From Bacteroidota bacterium (GTDB taxonomy: Bacteria; Bacteroidota; Bacteroidia; Chitinophagales; Saprospiraceae), in NCBI GenBank assembly GCA_017857395.1, contig JAFMDF010000040.1, positions 1-46,434 of the forward strand: 46,434 nucleotides of DNA. The letters run 5' to 3'. The notes beneath the pieces were generated by a model. That model searched no databases, was not told the origin of the DNA, and worked only from the letters and a program-made list of their open reading frames with translations. Position numbers and translations under genes: made by a program. Shown in pieces: positions 25,314 to 35,570 of this stretch (its first letter is position 1; each line of letters starts with the position of its first letter).

Positions 25314-28300
25314 CTACTCCTCATTATAAGCCATTGGGTTATCCCGATACTTCGTAGGGGAAACTCCAAATTGTTGCTTAAAACATTTTCTAAAATAGCT
25401 AGGGTCTTGGAAGCCAATTTCGTAACTCACCTCATTGATATTTAAAAAAGTAGTGGTCAATAATTTTTTGGCAAACCGAAGTCGAATGGTTCGTACAAAT
25501 TCTGTGGCGGTCATATTCGTTAAAGCCTTTATTTTTCGATATAAATGGACTCTAGTAATTCTTAATTTTTCACCCAAAAACTCCACGCCAAATTTTGGCT
25601 CTTTCATATTCGTTTCAATTAATTGAATCAACTTTTCCAAGAACCGTTCGTCTGCGGTAGAAACTGCAATATTTTTTAAATTTAAATTAGCTTCTTTCCG
25701 AAATCTTTGCTGCAAACTCTTTCTGGTAGCCAATAAATTCTTCACTTTCAGTTGTAACACCTTTTGAGAAAAGGGTTTGCTGATATAATCATCCGCTCCA
25801 GTTTCTAAACCATTTACTTTAAAAATAAGCGAAGTTCGAGCCGATAACAGGATAACAGGAATATGACTAGTTTTTAATTCTCTTTTAATTTGGCTACAAA
25901 AATCTATCCCATTCACCTCAGGCATCATAACATCACTAATAATTAAATCGGGGTTGTTTTTAAGGGCTTTGTCAAAACCTTGTTTGCCATTTGTAGCTAA
26001 TAAAAGTCGATAATTTTGTTGGAAAATATCAACTATATATTGCTGAATATCTGGATTATCCTCTACAATTAATAATAATGGCTGTTTGGCTGAATTGTTT
26101 GGCGGTTGAATTGCTAAATTTGTTACTTTTTCTTTTACCGCTTCCGCTAATTCCGCTCCTGATTTTAAATAATGAACAGAGGCATCGCTATCATTGAAGT
26201 CACCTAAAATATCTTCCTCGGATAAATGTGTTTTTCCTAAAGGAAGACACAATATAAAGGTCGAGCCTTCGCCAAATTCACTTGCTACTTCTATCGTCCC
26301 TTTATGCAAATCCGTCAGCCCTTTGGCGATAGACAAACCTATACCGCTACTCGATTCTTGGTTAAAAGTGGGACTGTCTGCTAAAATATAAGGATTAAAT
26401 AAATGCTTTTTAATTTGCTCGGTCATGCCTTTACCAGAATCTTGAATACTCAAACTAAGATGTCCTTCTTTAAATTTTTCGGAAGGCGCATGACTCGCTA
26501 AAGTAACTTGGATTAAGCCGCCGTCAGGGGTATATTTAAAAGCATTAGACAATAAATTATACAATACCTTTTCCAGTTTATCTCGGTCAAAATAGACCAG
26601 AGTCGGTTCTGCTGCCGCCTCGAAAGTATAATCAATCCCTCTAAATCTGGCTTCTTCTTGAAAAGAAAGGAATATTTCATTGGCAAAACGGGTAAAATTG
26701 CCTTGCGCTACTCTTAATTGATTATGATTGGTTTCTAATTTTCTAAAATCCATTAATTGTCCAATCAAAGTTAATAGCCGTTCGCCATTCTTATACGCAA
26801 CGGTCAATTGGCGGCGCACTTGCACATCACTCGTATAATAGTTTAGTAATTGTTCTAAAGGTCCCATGATTAAGGTGAGTGGCGTCTTTAAATCATGCGA
26901 AATATTGGTAAAAAATCGATATTTTAATTCATGGAACTGCTGTACTTGTTCCCGTTTTAAATGTTCTAGCTGTAGCTCATTTTTTAAGCGAATTCTATTT
27001 CTAATATTTAGCTGAACAAAATAAATAATCGCTGAAATTGCTATTAAATAGCCTAAATAAGCCCACCAAGTCTGCCAAGGAGGGGTCGCAATATGTAGCT
27101 TTAAAATTTCACTTTCTGAATTCCAAACACCATCCCCATTCGTTGCTTTAATTTGAAAAGTATAGCTCCCTGGATTTAAGTTAGTATAGGTCGCATTTCG
27201 GCGATTTCCGATATAATTCCAATCATCAAACCCATCTAATTTATAGGCATATTGGGTTTTATCAGGTCGAGAAAAATTAATTGCCACAAAATCAATAAAA
27301 AAAGTATTTTGATGCCATGGTAATTCTATCAGTTCATTTTTTACCAAGAATTCAGATTCATTATCTTTTTGGGAAGCGCCTTCTTTAGCACTAGCAATAG
27401 AAAAATCGGTAATGACAATAGTTGGAGAAAAACTTTCGTCGCCTATTTTGGAAGGGTCAAAGACACAAAACCCTTTACTTCCTCCAAAATATAAACGTCC
27501 ATCTGATGCTTCTAAAAAGGCATTTCTTTTATATTGATTCCCTTTAATTCCATCTTCTTTTTGGAAGGATTTTAGGGAATAATCTGCTTTACTGAAATTG
27601 TAAATTCCTTTATCCGTACTTAGCCATAAATTATTAGCCTTCCCTGCTAGAATACCATAAACCCCTTTATTATTAATTTTTCCAAGTGGGTAATTTTTGA
27701 TAGCCCCCGTCTTAATATTTAGATGAGATAGTCCATCTCTTTTAGTCCCCAACCATAATTCATTTGCCGCTTCTTGATAAATCGTTTGTACATTATCTAA
27801 AGCAAATTTTTTCGCCTCTCCTGTTGTATTATCGAGATATAATAAACCATTCTCTTGGGAAGTGCTTATCCAAATATTTCCTACTAAATCTTCAAAAATA
27901 GTGTAAATAGTCCCTTTTAAATCCAATCCTTGCAAATCGGTCAACTCCTTTAATAAGACTTTATTATGTGTATCATAATAATGTAAACCAGCAGAACTAG
28001 CAATCCATAAATTTCCTTTTACATCTACTTCCAAACTATTTATTTCCGCTAATTGAAGATCCTCCCCTTTTTTATCTATTAATGGGATTCGACTAAATTT
28101 TTCGGTTGCTAAATCAAAAGAAAACAAACCTCCATAAAAAGTACCTATCCATAAGTTGTTGGCTTTTCCAATTGCTATTTCTCTGATATGATTGGCAGCG
28201 GCATGCTTCTGGTATAATTCGCTGTCTTGCTTATAATATTTAAAAGTTTGCGTGATAGGATCAAAACAATTTAAGCCTTCTCTTTCTACCCCCAACCAAA

Positions 28301-29429
28301 TCTTACCTGATTTATCTTCAGCAATCGTGCTAGTCACATTAAAACTTGGGCCAAATTTATCACCCGTATATTGGTAATGTTGAATCGCATTAATGTTTTT
28401 ATCTAGATAATTCACTCCGCCAATATAAACGCCTATCCAAAGATTGCCCCGCTTATCTTCATAAATACAATTCACCCCATTATGACTCAAACTATATTCA
28501 TTATTTGGGTCGTGGACAATCTTCGTTTCGAAATCTGAGTCAGGGTCAAATAGGATAATTCCATCGTAAGTCGCTATCCATAATTTACCATCTGCCGCCT
28601 CATGAATATCTCTGGTTCGGTGCAATAGTAAATCGCCAGCAGGGATACTTTTTAATGGATAATATTGGAAAGCCTGTTGTTTTTCGTCAAATAAATTAAG
28701 TCCTGAAATGCGAGAAGTTACCCAAATACGGCCTTTTGAATCCTGAAATAAATCTTTAATCGGCGGATATTTATCTAATGGAATTTGAATATCCAACCGA
28801 AAGCGAGTAAAATTATTATCTCCTAAATTGAGTCGATTGACATGTTTTTCTGTACCTACCCAAACGCCTCCTTTTTTATCAAAAAGAATTTGTCCAACCC
28901 TGTCTTCTGCTAAACTTTGTGGATTATTAGGCTCATTTTTAAAATGATTTTTGATGTTTCCTTTTTTATCAACTACCAATAAACCCTTTGTTGTCCCTAA
29001 CCATAATTGCCCCTTATTATCTTCTTTCACCACCTTAATCATTACTTCAGAAAAATCATCGTTCCCTTTAATTAACCGAATGCGGTCAAAGTTATTGGTT
29101 TGCTGATTTAACCGATTTAACCCATTGGAGGTAGCAATCCATAAATCCCCTTCTTTATCAATATGAAACCCCTCAATTTGGTTGGAGGAGATAGAACTAC
29201 TATCTTTTTCATTATGATAAAAAGTCTTAAATTCATAGCCATCAAAGCGATTCAATCCATCATTGGTACCAATCCACATAAATCCTAAATCATCCTCAAT
29301 GATGCAAGAAACCAAATGACTAGATAGACCTTGTTCGGTGGAAAGATTTTTAAAACGATAGGTAGTTGGCTGTGCTATAGCTACAAAACTGATGCAAATT
29401 ACTAATAGTGTGAGGAGAAATCGACTCAT
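25314..29429 (-). CDS. Hybrid two-component system (HTCC) sensor/regulator
   Basis: This 1371-residue one-protein signalling system has a signal peptide ending SFVAIAQ and periplasmic two-bladed propeller repeats (many LWIGT....L motifs, about residues 25-680). A Y_Y_Y domain lies at about 715-780, with a membrane helix at 788-807. The histidine kinase has His845 in SHDLKTPLTLI, and an HATPase domain follows. The receiver has phospho-acceptor Asp1166 in LIISDVMMPE, and the C-terminus is an AraC-type DNA-binding domain. Such proteins sense oligosaccharides in the periplasm and activate nearby polysaccharide-utilisation genes. The adjacent susCD is a likely target; other targets are unknown. 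Confidence 0.96.
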   Translation of the reverse strand: MSRFLLTLLVICISFVAIAQPTTYRFKNLSTEQGLSSHLVSCIIEDDLGFMWIGTNDGLNRFDGYEFKTFYHNEKDSSSISSNQIEGFHIDKEGDLWIATSNGLNRLNQQTNNFDRIRLIKGNDDFSEVMIKVVKEDNKGQLWLGTTKGLLVVDKKGNIKNHFKNEPNNPQSLAEDRVGQILFDKKGGVWVGTEKHVNRLNLGDNNFTRFRLDIQIPLDKYPPIKDLFQDSKGRIWVTSRISGLNLFDEKQQAFQYYPLKSIPAGDLLLHRTRDIHEAADGKLWIATYDGIILFDPDSDFETKIVHDPNNEYSLSHNGVNCIYEDKRGNLWIGVYIGGVNYLDKNINAIQHYQYTGDKFGPSFNVTSTIAEDKSGKIWLGVEREGLNCFDPITQTFKYYKQDSELYQKHAAANHIREIAIGKANNLWIGTFYGGLFSFDLATEKFSRIPLIDKKGEDLQLAEINSLEVDVKGNLWIASSAGLHYYDTHNKVLLKELTDLQGLDLKGTIYTIFEDLVGNIWISTSQENGLLYLDNTTGEAKKFALDNVQTIYQEAANELWLGTKRDGLSHLNIKTGAIKNYPLGKINNKGVYGILAGKANNLWLSTDKGIYNFSKADYSLKSFQKEDGIKGNQYKRNAFLEASDGRLYFGGSKGFCVFDPSKIGDESFSPTIVITDFSIASAKEGASQKDNESEFLVKNELIELPWHQNTFFIDFVAINFSRPDKTQYAYKLDGFDDWNYIGNRRNATYTNLNPGSYTFQIKATNGDGVWNSESEILKLHIATPPWQTWWAYLGYLIAISAIIYFVQLNIRNRIRLKNELQLEHLKREQVQQFHELKYRFFTNISHDLKTPLTLIMGPLEQLLNYYTSDVQVRRQLTVAYKNGERLLTLIGQLMDFRKLETNHNQLRVAQGNFTRFANEIFLSFQEEARFRGIDYTFEAAAEPTLVYFDRDKLEKVLYNLLSNAFKYTPDGGLIQVTLASHAPSEKFKEGHLSLSIQDSGKGMTEQIKKHLFNPYILADSPTFNQESSSGIGLSIAKGLTDLHKGTIEVASEFGEGSTFILCLPLGKTHLSEEDILGDFNDSDASVHYLKSGAELAEAVKEKVTNLAIQPPNNSAKQPLLLIVEDNPDIQQYIVDIFQQNYRLLLATNGKQGFDKALKNNPDLIISDVMMPEVNGIDFCSQIKRELKTSHIPVILLSARTSLIFKVNGLETGADDYISKPFSQKVLQLKVKNLLATRKSLQQRFRKEANLNLKNIAVSTADERFLEKLIQLIETNMKEPKFGVEFLGEKLRITRVHLYRKIKALTNMTATEFVRTIRLRFAKKLLTTTFLNINEVSYEIGFQDPSYFRKCFKQQFGVSPTKYRDNPMAYNEE

Positions 29430-29570
29430 ATTCTGGTGTTTTCGGAGTTTGCTTATGCTATATTAATTATTGCTAAATGTAGGTAAAAAAATTGGAAACC
29501 TAATATTGTATTTGTTAATTTTTTTAAATCCTAAGTCAAAACTCCCTTTATTACTTCCACACAAGATAAT

Positions 29571-29607
29571 AAAAAAGACCTCCAATCTAAAAGAAAGATT
29601 AGAGGTC
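29571..29607 (-). terminator. Rho-independent terminator after the Tat-exported dehydrogenase gene
   Basis: GACCTCCAATCT (29577-29588) pairs with AGATTAGAGGTC (29596-29607) with one mismatch around a 7-nt loop. On the reverse strand the hairpin is followed by a T-run (A-run at 29571-29576). It separates the 29636 gene from the downstream HTCC gene. Confidence 0.8.
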
Positions 29608-29635
29608 AGGTTATAAAATTTTTAGCTTTTCAATT

Positions 29636-30979
29636 TTAACTCAACTTCGGCTCCCATCCATTCGCATATTCTCGTTTCCAAGTCTTCATTACTGTATCAT
29701 TATTGGTCACCTTTCCTGTTTTAGGGTCCACTTTTAATATTTGTTGGGCATCTTGTGCCATATTCCCTAGGTGGCAAAGATGGCTACTGGTATGCGCATC
29801 TACCACAGGTGCATTTAATGGGATATTGGTTCGAATCGCTTGTAAGAAATTATCAATATGGTAATCCGTTAACCCACCTGTGCCTACAATATTTGTGGTC
29901 TGCGACTTAGATTTTTCAGATAAATGTTTGATTTCTTTGCCGCCTCTATCATACACGAAATAATCATTTCTATCTAAGAGTATCGAGCCTTCTGAGCCAT
30001 ATAAAATAACCCCTCGTCCTCTATTGTATTGTTTGTGACCATTGCAACTTCTGCCTTCCCAAGTTAAAGATTTCCCCCCTTCAAATTCAAAACGAGCAAT
30101 TTGAGTATCAAAAAATTCCCAATCATCTTCTTGGAAATGGAATCTTCCGCCCTGTGAAGTCACCGTTGTCGGCATTACTGCCCCCAAAGCCCAACGACAA
30201 ATATCCATTTCGTGCATCCCATTATTAACAATTTCTCCTGTTCCCCAATGTCTGAACCAATGCCAATTATAATGCACATAATTATCTTTAAAAGGGACTC
30301 TTGGCGCTGGCCCTTGCCATAAATCCCAATCAATATGGTCTGGCACTTGGACTGCTTTGCCGTTGCCTATACTTTTCCTATCATTCGCATACCATGCTTT
30401 TCCTTCATAGACATCGCCTATAATTCCTTCCGCAATATCCATCATGGCTTGTTTAGAAGTAGGTGCAGAACGCTGTTGATTACCGATTTGCACTAGTTTG
30501 CCATACTTTTTCTGAGCTTCAACCAATAAAAATCCTTCATGTGGATTTTGACTAACTGGTTTCTCGCAATAAACATGCTTTCCTGCCTGTAAAGCCATAA
30601 TAGAAAAAGGCGCATGGGTATGGTCCGCAGTTGCTATAAATACCGCATCAATATCTTTATCTTCCATTAATTTTCTAAAATCCTTTTCCAATTTGGGTGT
30701 TTTCCCAGTCTTTTCTTTCACCTGTGCGCCTCTTTTTTCCAAAACTTTTGAATCGACATCACATAAGGCTACCACATTGACCTTGTCCAAGCCCATAATG
30801 GTTTTCAATAAACCGCCGCCTCGACTATTTAAGCCCGTCACCGCTACATTGATGGTATCATTAGCCCCAATGATTCGACTAGAGGCACAAGCCATACTGC
30901 TGACTAATGGAATCCCTGCCGCCAAGACCGCTGATTTTTTGAGAAAAGACCTTCTACTTGTGTGAAAATTATTTTTCAT
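29636..30979 (-). CDS. Tat-exported Gfo/Idh/MocA family oxidoreductase
   Basis: This 447-residue protein has a twin-arginine signal, SRRSFLKKS at residues 8-16, followed by a hydrophobic stretch, so it is probably folded with cofactor and exported. A Rossmann domain follows (NVAVTGLNSRGGG, then CEKPVS with the catalytic-type Lys). The substrate domain contains HWFRHWGTGEIVNNGMHEMDICRWALG. Family members with Tat signals act on glycosides in the periplasm with tightly bound NAD(P). The C-terminal SSHLCHLGNMAQDAQ segment resembles the broken remnant at 6560-6768. It diverges from the DUF6807 lipoprotein and precedes a terminator. The substrate is unknown. Confidence 0.9.
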   Translation of the reverse strand: MKNNFHTSRRSFLKKSAVLAAGIPLVSSMACASSRIIGANDTINVAVTGLNSRGGGLLKTIMGLDKVNVVALCDVDSKVLEKRGAQVKEKTGKTPKLEKDFRKLMEDKDIDAVFIATADHTHAPFSIMALQAGKHVYCEKPVSQNPHEGFLLVEAQKKYGKLVQIGNQQRSAPTSKQAMMDIAEGIIGDVYEGKAWYANDRKSIGNGKAVQVPDHIDWDLWQGPAPRVPFKDNYVHYNWHWFRHWGTGEIVNNGMHEMDICRWALGAVMPTTVTSQGGRFHFQEDDWEFFDTQIARFEFEGGKSLTWEGRSCNGHKQYNRGRGVILYGSEGSILLDRNDYFVYDRGGKEIKHLSEKSKSQTTNIVGTGGLTDYHIDNFLQAIRTNIPLNAPVVDAHTSSHLCHLGNMAQDAQQILKVDPKTGKVTNNDTVMKTWKREYANGWEPKLS

Positions 30980-31007
30980 TCCTAATTGATTGTTTTAGTG
31001 ATTAATG

Positions 31008-31064
31008 AGAAGCCAGAAGTCAGACTATTTATTTCATGAATTTTCGGTCTGACTTCTGTCTTCT
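31008..31064. repeat. Inverted repeat of the GTCAGAAGTCAGAC family
   Basis: The left arm 31008-31025 and right arm 31047-31064 pair over 18 bases with one mismatch around a 21-nt loop. The arm core CAGAAGTCAGAC is the same as in the TRAP-operon elements at 39225-39347 and 41226-41322. It lies in the divergent gap between the 29636 and 31250 genes and not inside an operon. Confidence 0.8.
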
Positions 31065-31249
31065 ATTTCAAAAATAGTAATTACCATAAAAATAAAAACC
31101 TCCTAAGCGTAATAAAATTACATTTAGCAGGGTAAATGTACAGAATGTTCTTTTCCATTTATATTTTGTAGGCTAAAATTCTTTAATTTGGTAGTAATTC
31201 GTAACTTTTGTTGCCAATTATTTCTAGATTACAAATAAATGAATTGAAA

Positions 31250-32428
31250 ATGAGCTTATTAAAAAAATGCCTCCTTTTAGCTTCTCTTATTTCTTTTTTG
31301 ATGTGTCATCAATCACTAAAAACAACCGATACCGCTTCCTTTGAATTAGTAACGAATGGTCAATATCCAATAAAAATTAAAATACCGTCATCGGCGACAT
31401 CTTTTCCTTATGTTAAAGTGCATGATAAGCAACAGCAAAAAATGTATCCTGCTCAAAAATTGAATGACTCAACTGTCCTTTTTTTAGCTAGAAATAGCCA
31501 ATTTAAAATAACGAAGGATATTCAAGTAATGTCCTCTGATACCCCAATTTTTAAAAATGAAATTAATATAAAAAAGTCAGCAGCTGCTTTATTGGTTACA
31601 AAAAATAATAAGCCTGTTTTAAATTATCAAATTACCCAAAAATTACCAGAAGGAAAACCCGAATATTATAAAAGAGGCGGCTTCATTCATCCATTATACA
31701 GTCCAAATGGTAAAATACTGACCGATGGTTTTCCAGAAGGACATACGCATCAGCATGCTGTATTTTTTGCTTTTGTAAACACCACTTATAAAGGAGAAAA
31801 ACTAGATTTTTGGAATCAACACCAAAAAACAGGAACTATTGAATTTGATAAATTAGTGAATTATGAAAATGGTCCTGTCTTTGGAAGATTTGAGACCACG
31901 CAAAATCATCTGAGTTTAAAACATGGTACTATTCTAAAAGAAAAATGGGAAGTAACGATTTATAATACAGAACCTTATCGAATAGAAATTCAAACGACCC
32001 TACAATCCGTTGCAACCGACACCTTATTTATTAATGATTATCATTATGGGGGCATGGCATTTCGGGGAACAAAAGCTTGGAATGTTGTTGATAGTTTACA
32101 TTTTCAAAACGAACCTACTTTTCATACCAATGAAGGCAAAAATAGAGAAACTGCCAACCATAGTCGCCCTCTTTGGTCTGCGATGAATGGGCTAATTGAT
32201 GGTCAAAAAGCAGGTGTGGCAATACTTGGTCATCCCACAAATTTTCGTTATCCAGAACCTATTCGAATTCATCCTTCTATGCCTTATTATTGTGTTGCCC
32301 CGATGGTTGGACAAGCTTTTGCTATTCAGCCAAATGGTGTTTTTAAAGCAAATTATACTTATTTGAGTTATGATGGGGAGGTGCCTGTGGAGACGTTAAA
32401 TGAGTTGGTAGGTTTTTTGACTCAATAA
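31250..32428 (+). CDS. DUF6807 (PmoA-like) lipoprotein
   Basis: This protein has about 392 residues. I prefer the start at 31250 over 31208 because it gives a clean lipoprotein signal (MSLLKKCLLLASLISFLMC). The central YYKRGGFIHPLYSPNGKILTDGFPEGHTHQHAVFFAF block and the later FINDYHYGGMAFRGTK block are hallmarks of the DUF6807 family. This family is often annotated as methane oxygenase PmoA although it has no link to methane oxidation. It commonly occurs beside Gfo/Idh/MocA and cytochrome-type proteins in sugar loci. The His-rich GHTHQHA motif suggests metal or sugar binding, but no activity can be assigned. It is probably co-transcribed with the gene at 32627. Confidence 0.8.
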   Translation: MSLLKKCLLLASLISFLMCHQSLKTTDTASFELVTNGQYPIKIKIPSSATSFPYVKVHDKQQQKMYPAQKLNDSTVLFLARNSQFKITKDIQVMSSDTPIFKNEINIKKSAAALLVTKNNKPVLNYQITQKLPEGKPEYYKRGGFIHPLYSPNGKILTDGFPEGHTHQHAVFFAFVNTTYKGEKLDFWNQHQKTGTIEFDKLVNYENGPVFGRFETTQNHLSLKHGTILKEKWEVTIYNTEPYRIEIQTTLQSVATDTLFINDYHYGGMAFRGTKAWNVVDSLHFQNEPTFHTNEGKNRETANHSRPLWSAMNGLIDGQKAGVAILGHPTNFRYPEPIRIHPSMPYYCVAPMVGQAFAIQPNGVFKANYTYLSYDGEVPVETLNELVGFLTQ

Positions 32429-32626
32429 ATAATATCGTTTTGACTTACTTAATTTGTCACTTATTTCTACCCAATTGTTACATGCCCACTTTTAGCCGTA
32501 AATTCAACCTACTATTTTACTTTTTCAAAGCTAAAATTTGAACAACTAATAAATTCAAGGTATGTTTAGCCCGAAGAACCAATAAATGTAGTCATTCAAT
32601 ACGAAAATATAAAAATTTCCTACAAT

Positions 32627-35236
32627 ATGAAAAACCTATCTTATCTATTAATTCTCTTTATTGGGCTATTCCTAGCCTGTCAAAATGAACCTGCTAACAA
32701 TGAAAAAGAAACAACTGACGATACTCAAAAAGACATCCAATTTAACCTGCCAGAAGGCTTCGTTTTAGAAGATTTATACAGCCCCAATGATAAAGAGCAA
32801 GGGTCTTGGGTGGCATTGACAGAAGGCCCTAATCAGCTAATGTATGCTTGCGACCAATATGGGGATATTTATAAATTTAAACTGCCCGCAGCCAATCAAT
32901 TATTAGACCCTAGTAGCGTTGATAGTGTTAAATTAAAAATTGGTAGTGCACATGGTTTATTATGGGCTTTCAATAGTTTGTATGTGGCAGTCAATAAGCG
33001 GTGGAGGGAGGATGAAAAATATGGAAGTGGCATTTATCGCTTAAAAGATACCAATGGAGATGGGGAATTAGATAATATTGAAATGCTCCTAAAATTAGAT
33101 GGCGCAGGAGAACATGGCCCTCATAATTTTGCAGTTGGGCCAAGTGGAAAAGATTTATATTTTTTAGCGGGAAATCATGTTAAAATTCCTGAGATAGTGA
33201 AGCAAAATAGTCGATTGCCAAATAATTGGGGGGAAGATAATGTATTTCCACAATTCTTGGATGCTAGAGGACATGCTAATGACATTAAAGCACCAGGTGG
33301 ATGGATTGTTCGCATGGATCCAGATGGCAAAGAATGGGATTTAATTTCTGCTGGTTATCGAAATCCATTTGATTTAGCCTTTAATCAAGATGGCGAACTA
33401 TTTACTTATGATGCTGATATGGAATGGGATATTGGCATGCCTTGGTATCGACCAACGAGGGTTTGTCATGTAACAAGTGGAAGTGAATATGGTTGGCGAA
33501 CGGGTTCAGGAAAATGGCCGGAATATTACCCTGATAATTTACCCGCTGCGATTAATCTAGAACAAGGTTGCCCAACGGGCATTCTGATGGGCAATCATTT
33601 AAATTTTCCAGCGAAATATAAGCAAGGTATGTTCATCATGGATTGGAGTTTTGGGACTATTTATTATGTTGATTTAAAAGCAGAGGGTAGTACTTATACA
33701 GGCGATAAAGAAGAATTTTTATCAGGCACGCCATTGCCTTTGACGGATATGATTGCTGGTTCTGATGGCAATTTATATTTTGCAACGGGTGGTCGACGCT
33801 TACAATCGCATTTATACCGATTGAGTTATAAAGGCAATGACCTCGGAGAAGCTAAACTGATTAAGAATGAGGCGGCAACCGACCTTAGAGCGTTGCGCCA
33901 AAGCATTGAAAAATTTCATACCGAAAAATCAACAGCAGGTATTGCTTTGGCTTGGGATAATTTAGGGCATTCAGATCGTTTTATTCGCTATGCCGCTCGG
34001 ATTGCTTTGGAACATCAGCCTACCAATCAATGGGAACTTCGCTTTTTCAGAGCAACCAATACAGATAAAATCATTCAAGCGGGCATTGGGTTAGCTAGAC
34101 AAGCGAACAAAGGGATGCAGGATAAGATATTGAATAAATTACTAACCATCGATTGGACTAACCTTTCTAACCAACAAAAATTGGATTTAATCCGAACTTA
34201 TAATTTAGTAGGTATTCGGATGGGCATGCCTAGCGAATCTAATCGGCAGGCGATTATTCAAAAATTTAGTCCTCATTTTCCAGATGCCAATAATGCGGTA
34301 AATAGAGAGTTAAGTCAATTATTATTATTTATAAAAGCACCGAATGCTACTGAAAAAGTAGTCGCTTTATTAGAAAAACATACTAAGGAAAAGACTTTAA
34401 TTTCCAATAATATGTTATCGACAGAAGTTGCCGATAGAAGTACACAATATGGCCCTTTAATCAAAGAAGTTTTAGCAAAAATGCCGCCTAGTGAAGCTAT
34501 TTACTATGGTCTTTTATTAAGTCATGCAGAAGTAGGTTGGACAGATATGAGTAGAGGAAAATATTTCCAATGGTTTTATGAAGTCATGAGTGCCAAAGGA
34601 GGTTTGAGTTTTAAGCCATTTATGGAGAATGTTCGATTAAAAGCGATGTCGCATGTGCCCGATGCACAAAAAGCACATTTTGAAGAATTGTCAGGCGTCT
34701 TCTCCCCTATTGATGTCATGGACGATTTACCAGAACCGATTGGTCCTGGTAAAGCTTATAATAGTTATGATTTAAACAGATTGGCTCGAAAAGCAACCAA
34801 GGATTATACAGGTAATTTAGCAGATGGGAAAAGAGCTTTCCAAGCAGCCATGTGTAGTGCTTGTCACAGAGTGGGCGGAGAAGGGGGCATTAACGGGCCC
34901 GATTTAACTCAAATTCGCACTAAATTTAGTGGTAATGACTTGGCCTATGCTGTTTTTAGCCCCAATCATGAAATTTCTGACCAATATGCTTTTACTTTAT
35001 TTCATTTAAAAGATGGTAAAAAAACGGCGGGTCGGATTTTGTCTGAAACAGATACCGAGGTCACAATTATGCCTAATCCTTACAGCAGCACTTATACGGT
35101 TAAGTTAGCAAAATCGGATATTGATAAACAAGAAATATCGCCTATTTCCCCAATGCCTCCAGGTTTATTTAATCGCTTAAATGAGCAGGAAATTACTGAT
35201 TTAATGGCTTATTTAATGACGGAGGAGCGGGGGTAA
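32627..35236 (+). CDS. Lipoprotein with beta-propeller and C-terminal c-type haem domain (PVC-type)
   Basis: This 869-residue protein has a lipoprotein signal peptide ending LFLACQ. A six-bladed-propeller-like N-terminal half follows (blades such as AGYRNPFDLAFNQDGELFTYDAD and DTNGDGELDN loops), then a helical segment at about 420-690. The cytochrome c domain has the haem site Cys743-Ser-Ala-Cys746-His747, followed by GGEGGINGPDLTQI. The domain plan parallels the 15180 protein, but the helical repeats are shorter and the sequences differ, so the two are paralogues of one family. An extracytoplasmic electron-transfer or sugar-oxidising role is inferred. It follows the DUF6807 gene by 198 nt; no terminator is seen downstream. 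Confidence 0.85.
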   Translation: MKNLSYLLILFIGLFLACQNEPANNEKETTDDTQKDIQFNLPEGFVLEDLYSPNDKEQGSWVALTEGPNQLMYACDQYGDIYKFKLPAANQLLDPSSVDSVKLKIGSAHGLLWAFNSLYVAVNKRWREDEKYGSGIYRLKDTNGDGELDNIEMLLKLDGAGEHGPHNFAVGPSGKDLYFLAGNHVKIPEIVKQNSRLPNNWGEDNVFPQFLDARGHANDIKAPGGWIVRMDPDGKEWDLISAGYRNPFDLAFNQDGELFTYDADMEWDIGMPWYRPTRVCHVTSGSEYGWRTGSGKWPEYYPDNLPAAINLEQGCPTGILMGNHLNFPAKYKQGMFIMDWSFGTIYYVDLKAEGSTYTGDKEEFLSGTPLPLTDMIAGSDGNLYFATGGRRLQSHLYRLSYKGNDLGEAKLIKNEAATDLRALRQSIEKFHTEKSTAGIALAWDNLGHSDRFIRYAARIALEHQPTNQWELRFFRATNTDKIIQAGIGLARQANKGMQDKILNKLLTIDWTNLSNQQKLDLIRTYNLVGIRMGMPSESNRQAIIQKFSPHFPDANNAVNRELSQLLLFIKAPNATEKVVALLEKHTKEKTLISNNMLSTEVADRSTQYGPLIKEVLAKMPPSEAIYYGLLLSHAEVGWTDMSRGKYFQWFYEVMSAKGGLSFKPFMENVRLKAMSHVPDAQKAHFEELSGVFSPIDVMDDLPEPIGPGKAYNSYDLNRLARKATKDYTGNLADGKRAFQAAMCSACHRVGGEGGINGPDLTQIRTKFSGNDLAYAVFSPNHEISDQYAFTLFHLKDGKKTAGRILSETDTEVTIMPNPYSSTYTVKLAKSDIDKQEISPISPMPPGLFNRLNEQEITDLMAYLMTEERG

Positions 35237-35570
35237 CAGGCTATAAATAACAAAAAATATTTTAGCTATGTATGATTGACCTCTTCTATCAATTGGATGG
35301 TTTATATTTTACTAAATTAATCAACACAATTAATACAATAGGGTATCACAATCTTTAAGTAATGGGGTATGAAGATGTATGACGCTAAATACGTTTAATT
35401 CATCGTTATATATCTGACTTCTGACTCCTTCTTTTTAGCAGATTATCTATTAAACGCTAGCTTAATTTTGATTTTGTTAGTTAGAGGTAACAACATTACC
35501 TATAGGTAATGATTATCTAAAGTGAGCAATCCATCTTAAAATGCCTTCTTTTCAATACCTCTAAAAATTC
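35237..35570. other. Convergent intergenic region with a perfect 18-bp palindrome
   Basis: No gene is seen. At 35413-35428 a solo arm TCTGACTTCTGACTCC matches the GTCAGAAGTCAGA repeat family. At 35494-35511, CATTACCTATAGGTAATG is a perfect 18-bp palindrome, preceded by GAGGTAAC. No T-run follows it, so it looks more like a protein-binding site than a terminator. Its partner is unknown. Confidence 0.6.

Noticed and set aside
31250-32428. Subunit of particulate methane monooxygenase (PmoA)
   Set aside because: The protein is a lipoprotein with the DUF6807 pattern and lacks the membrane helices of PmoA. The database name is misleading.
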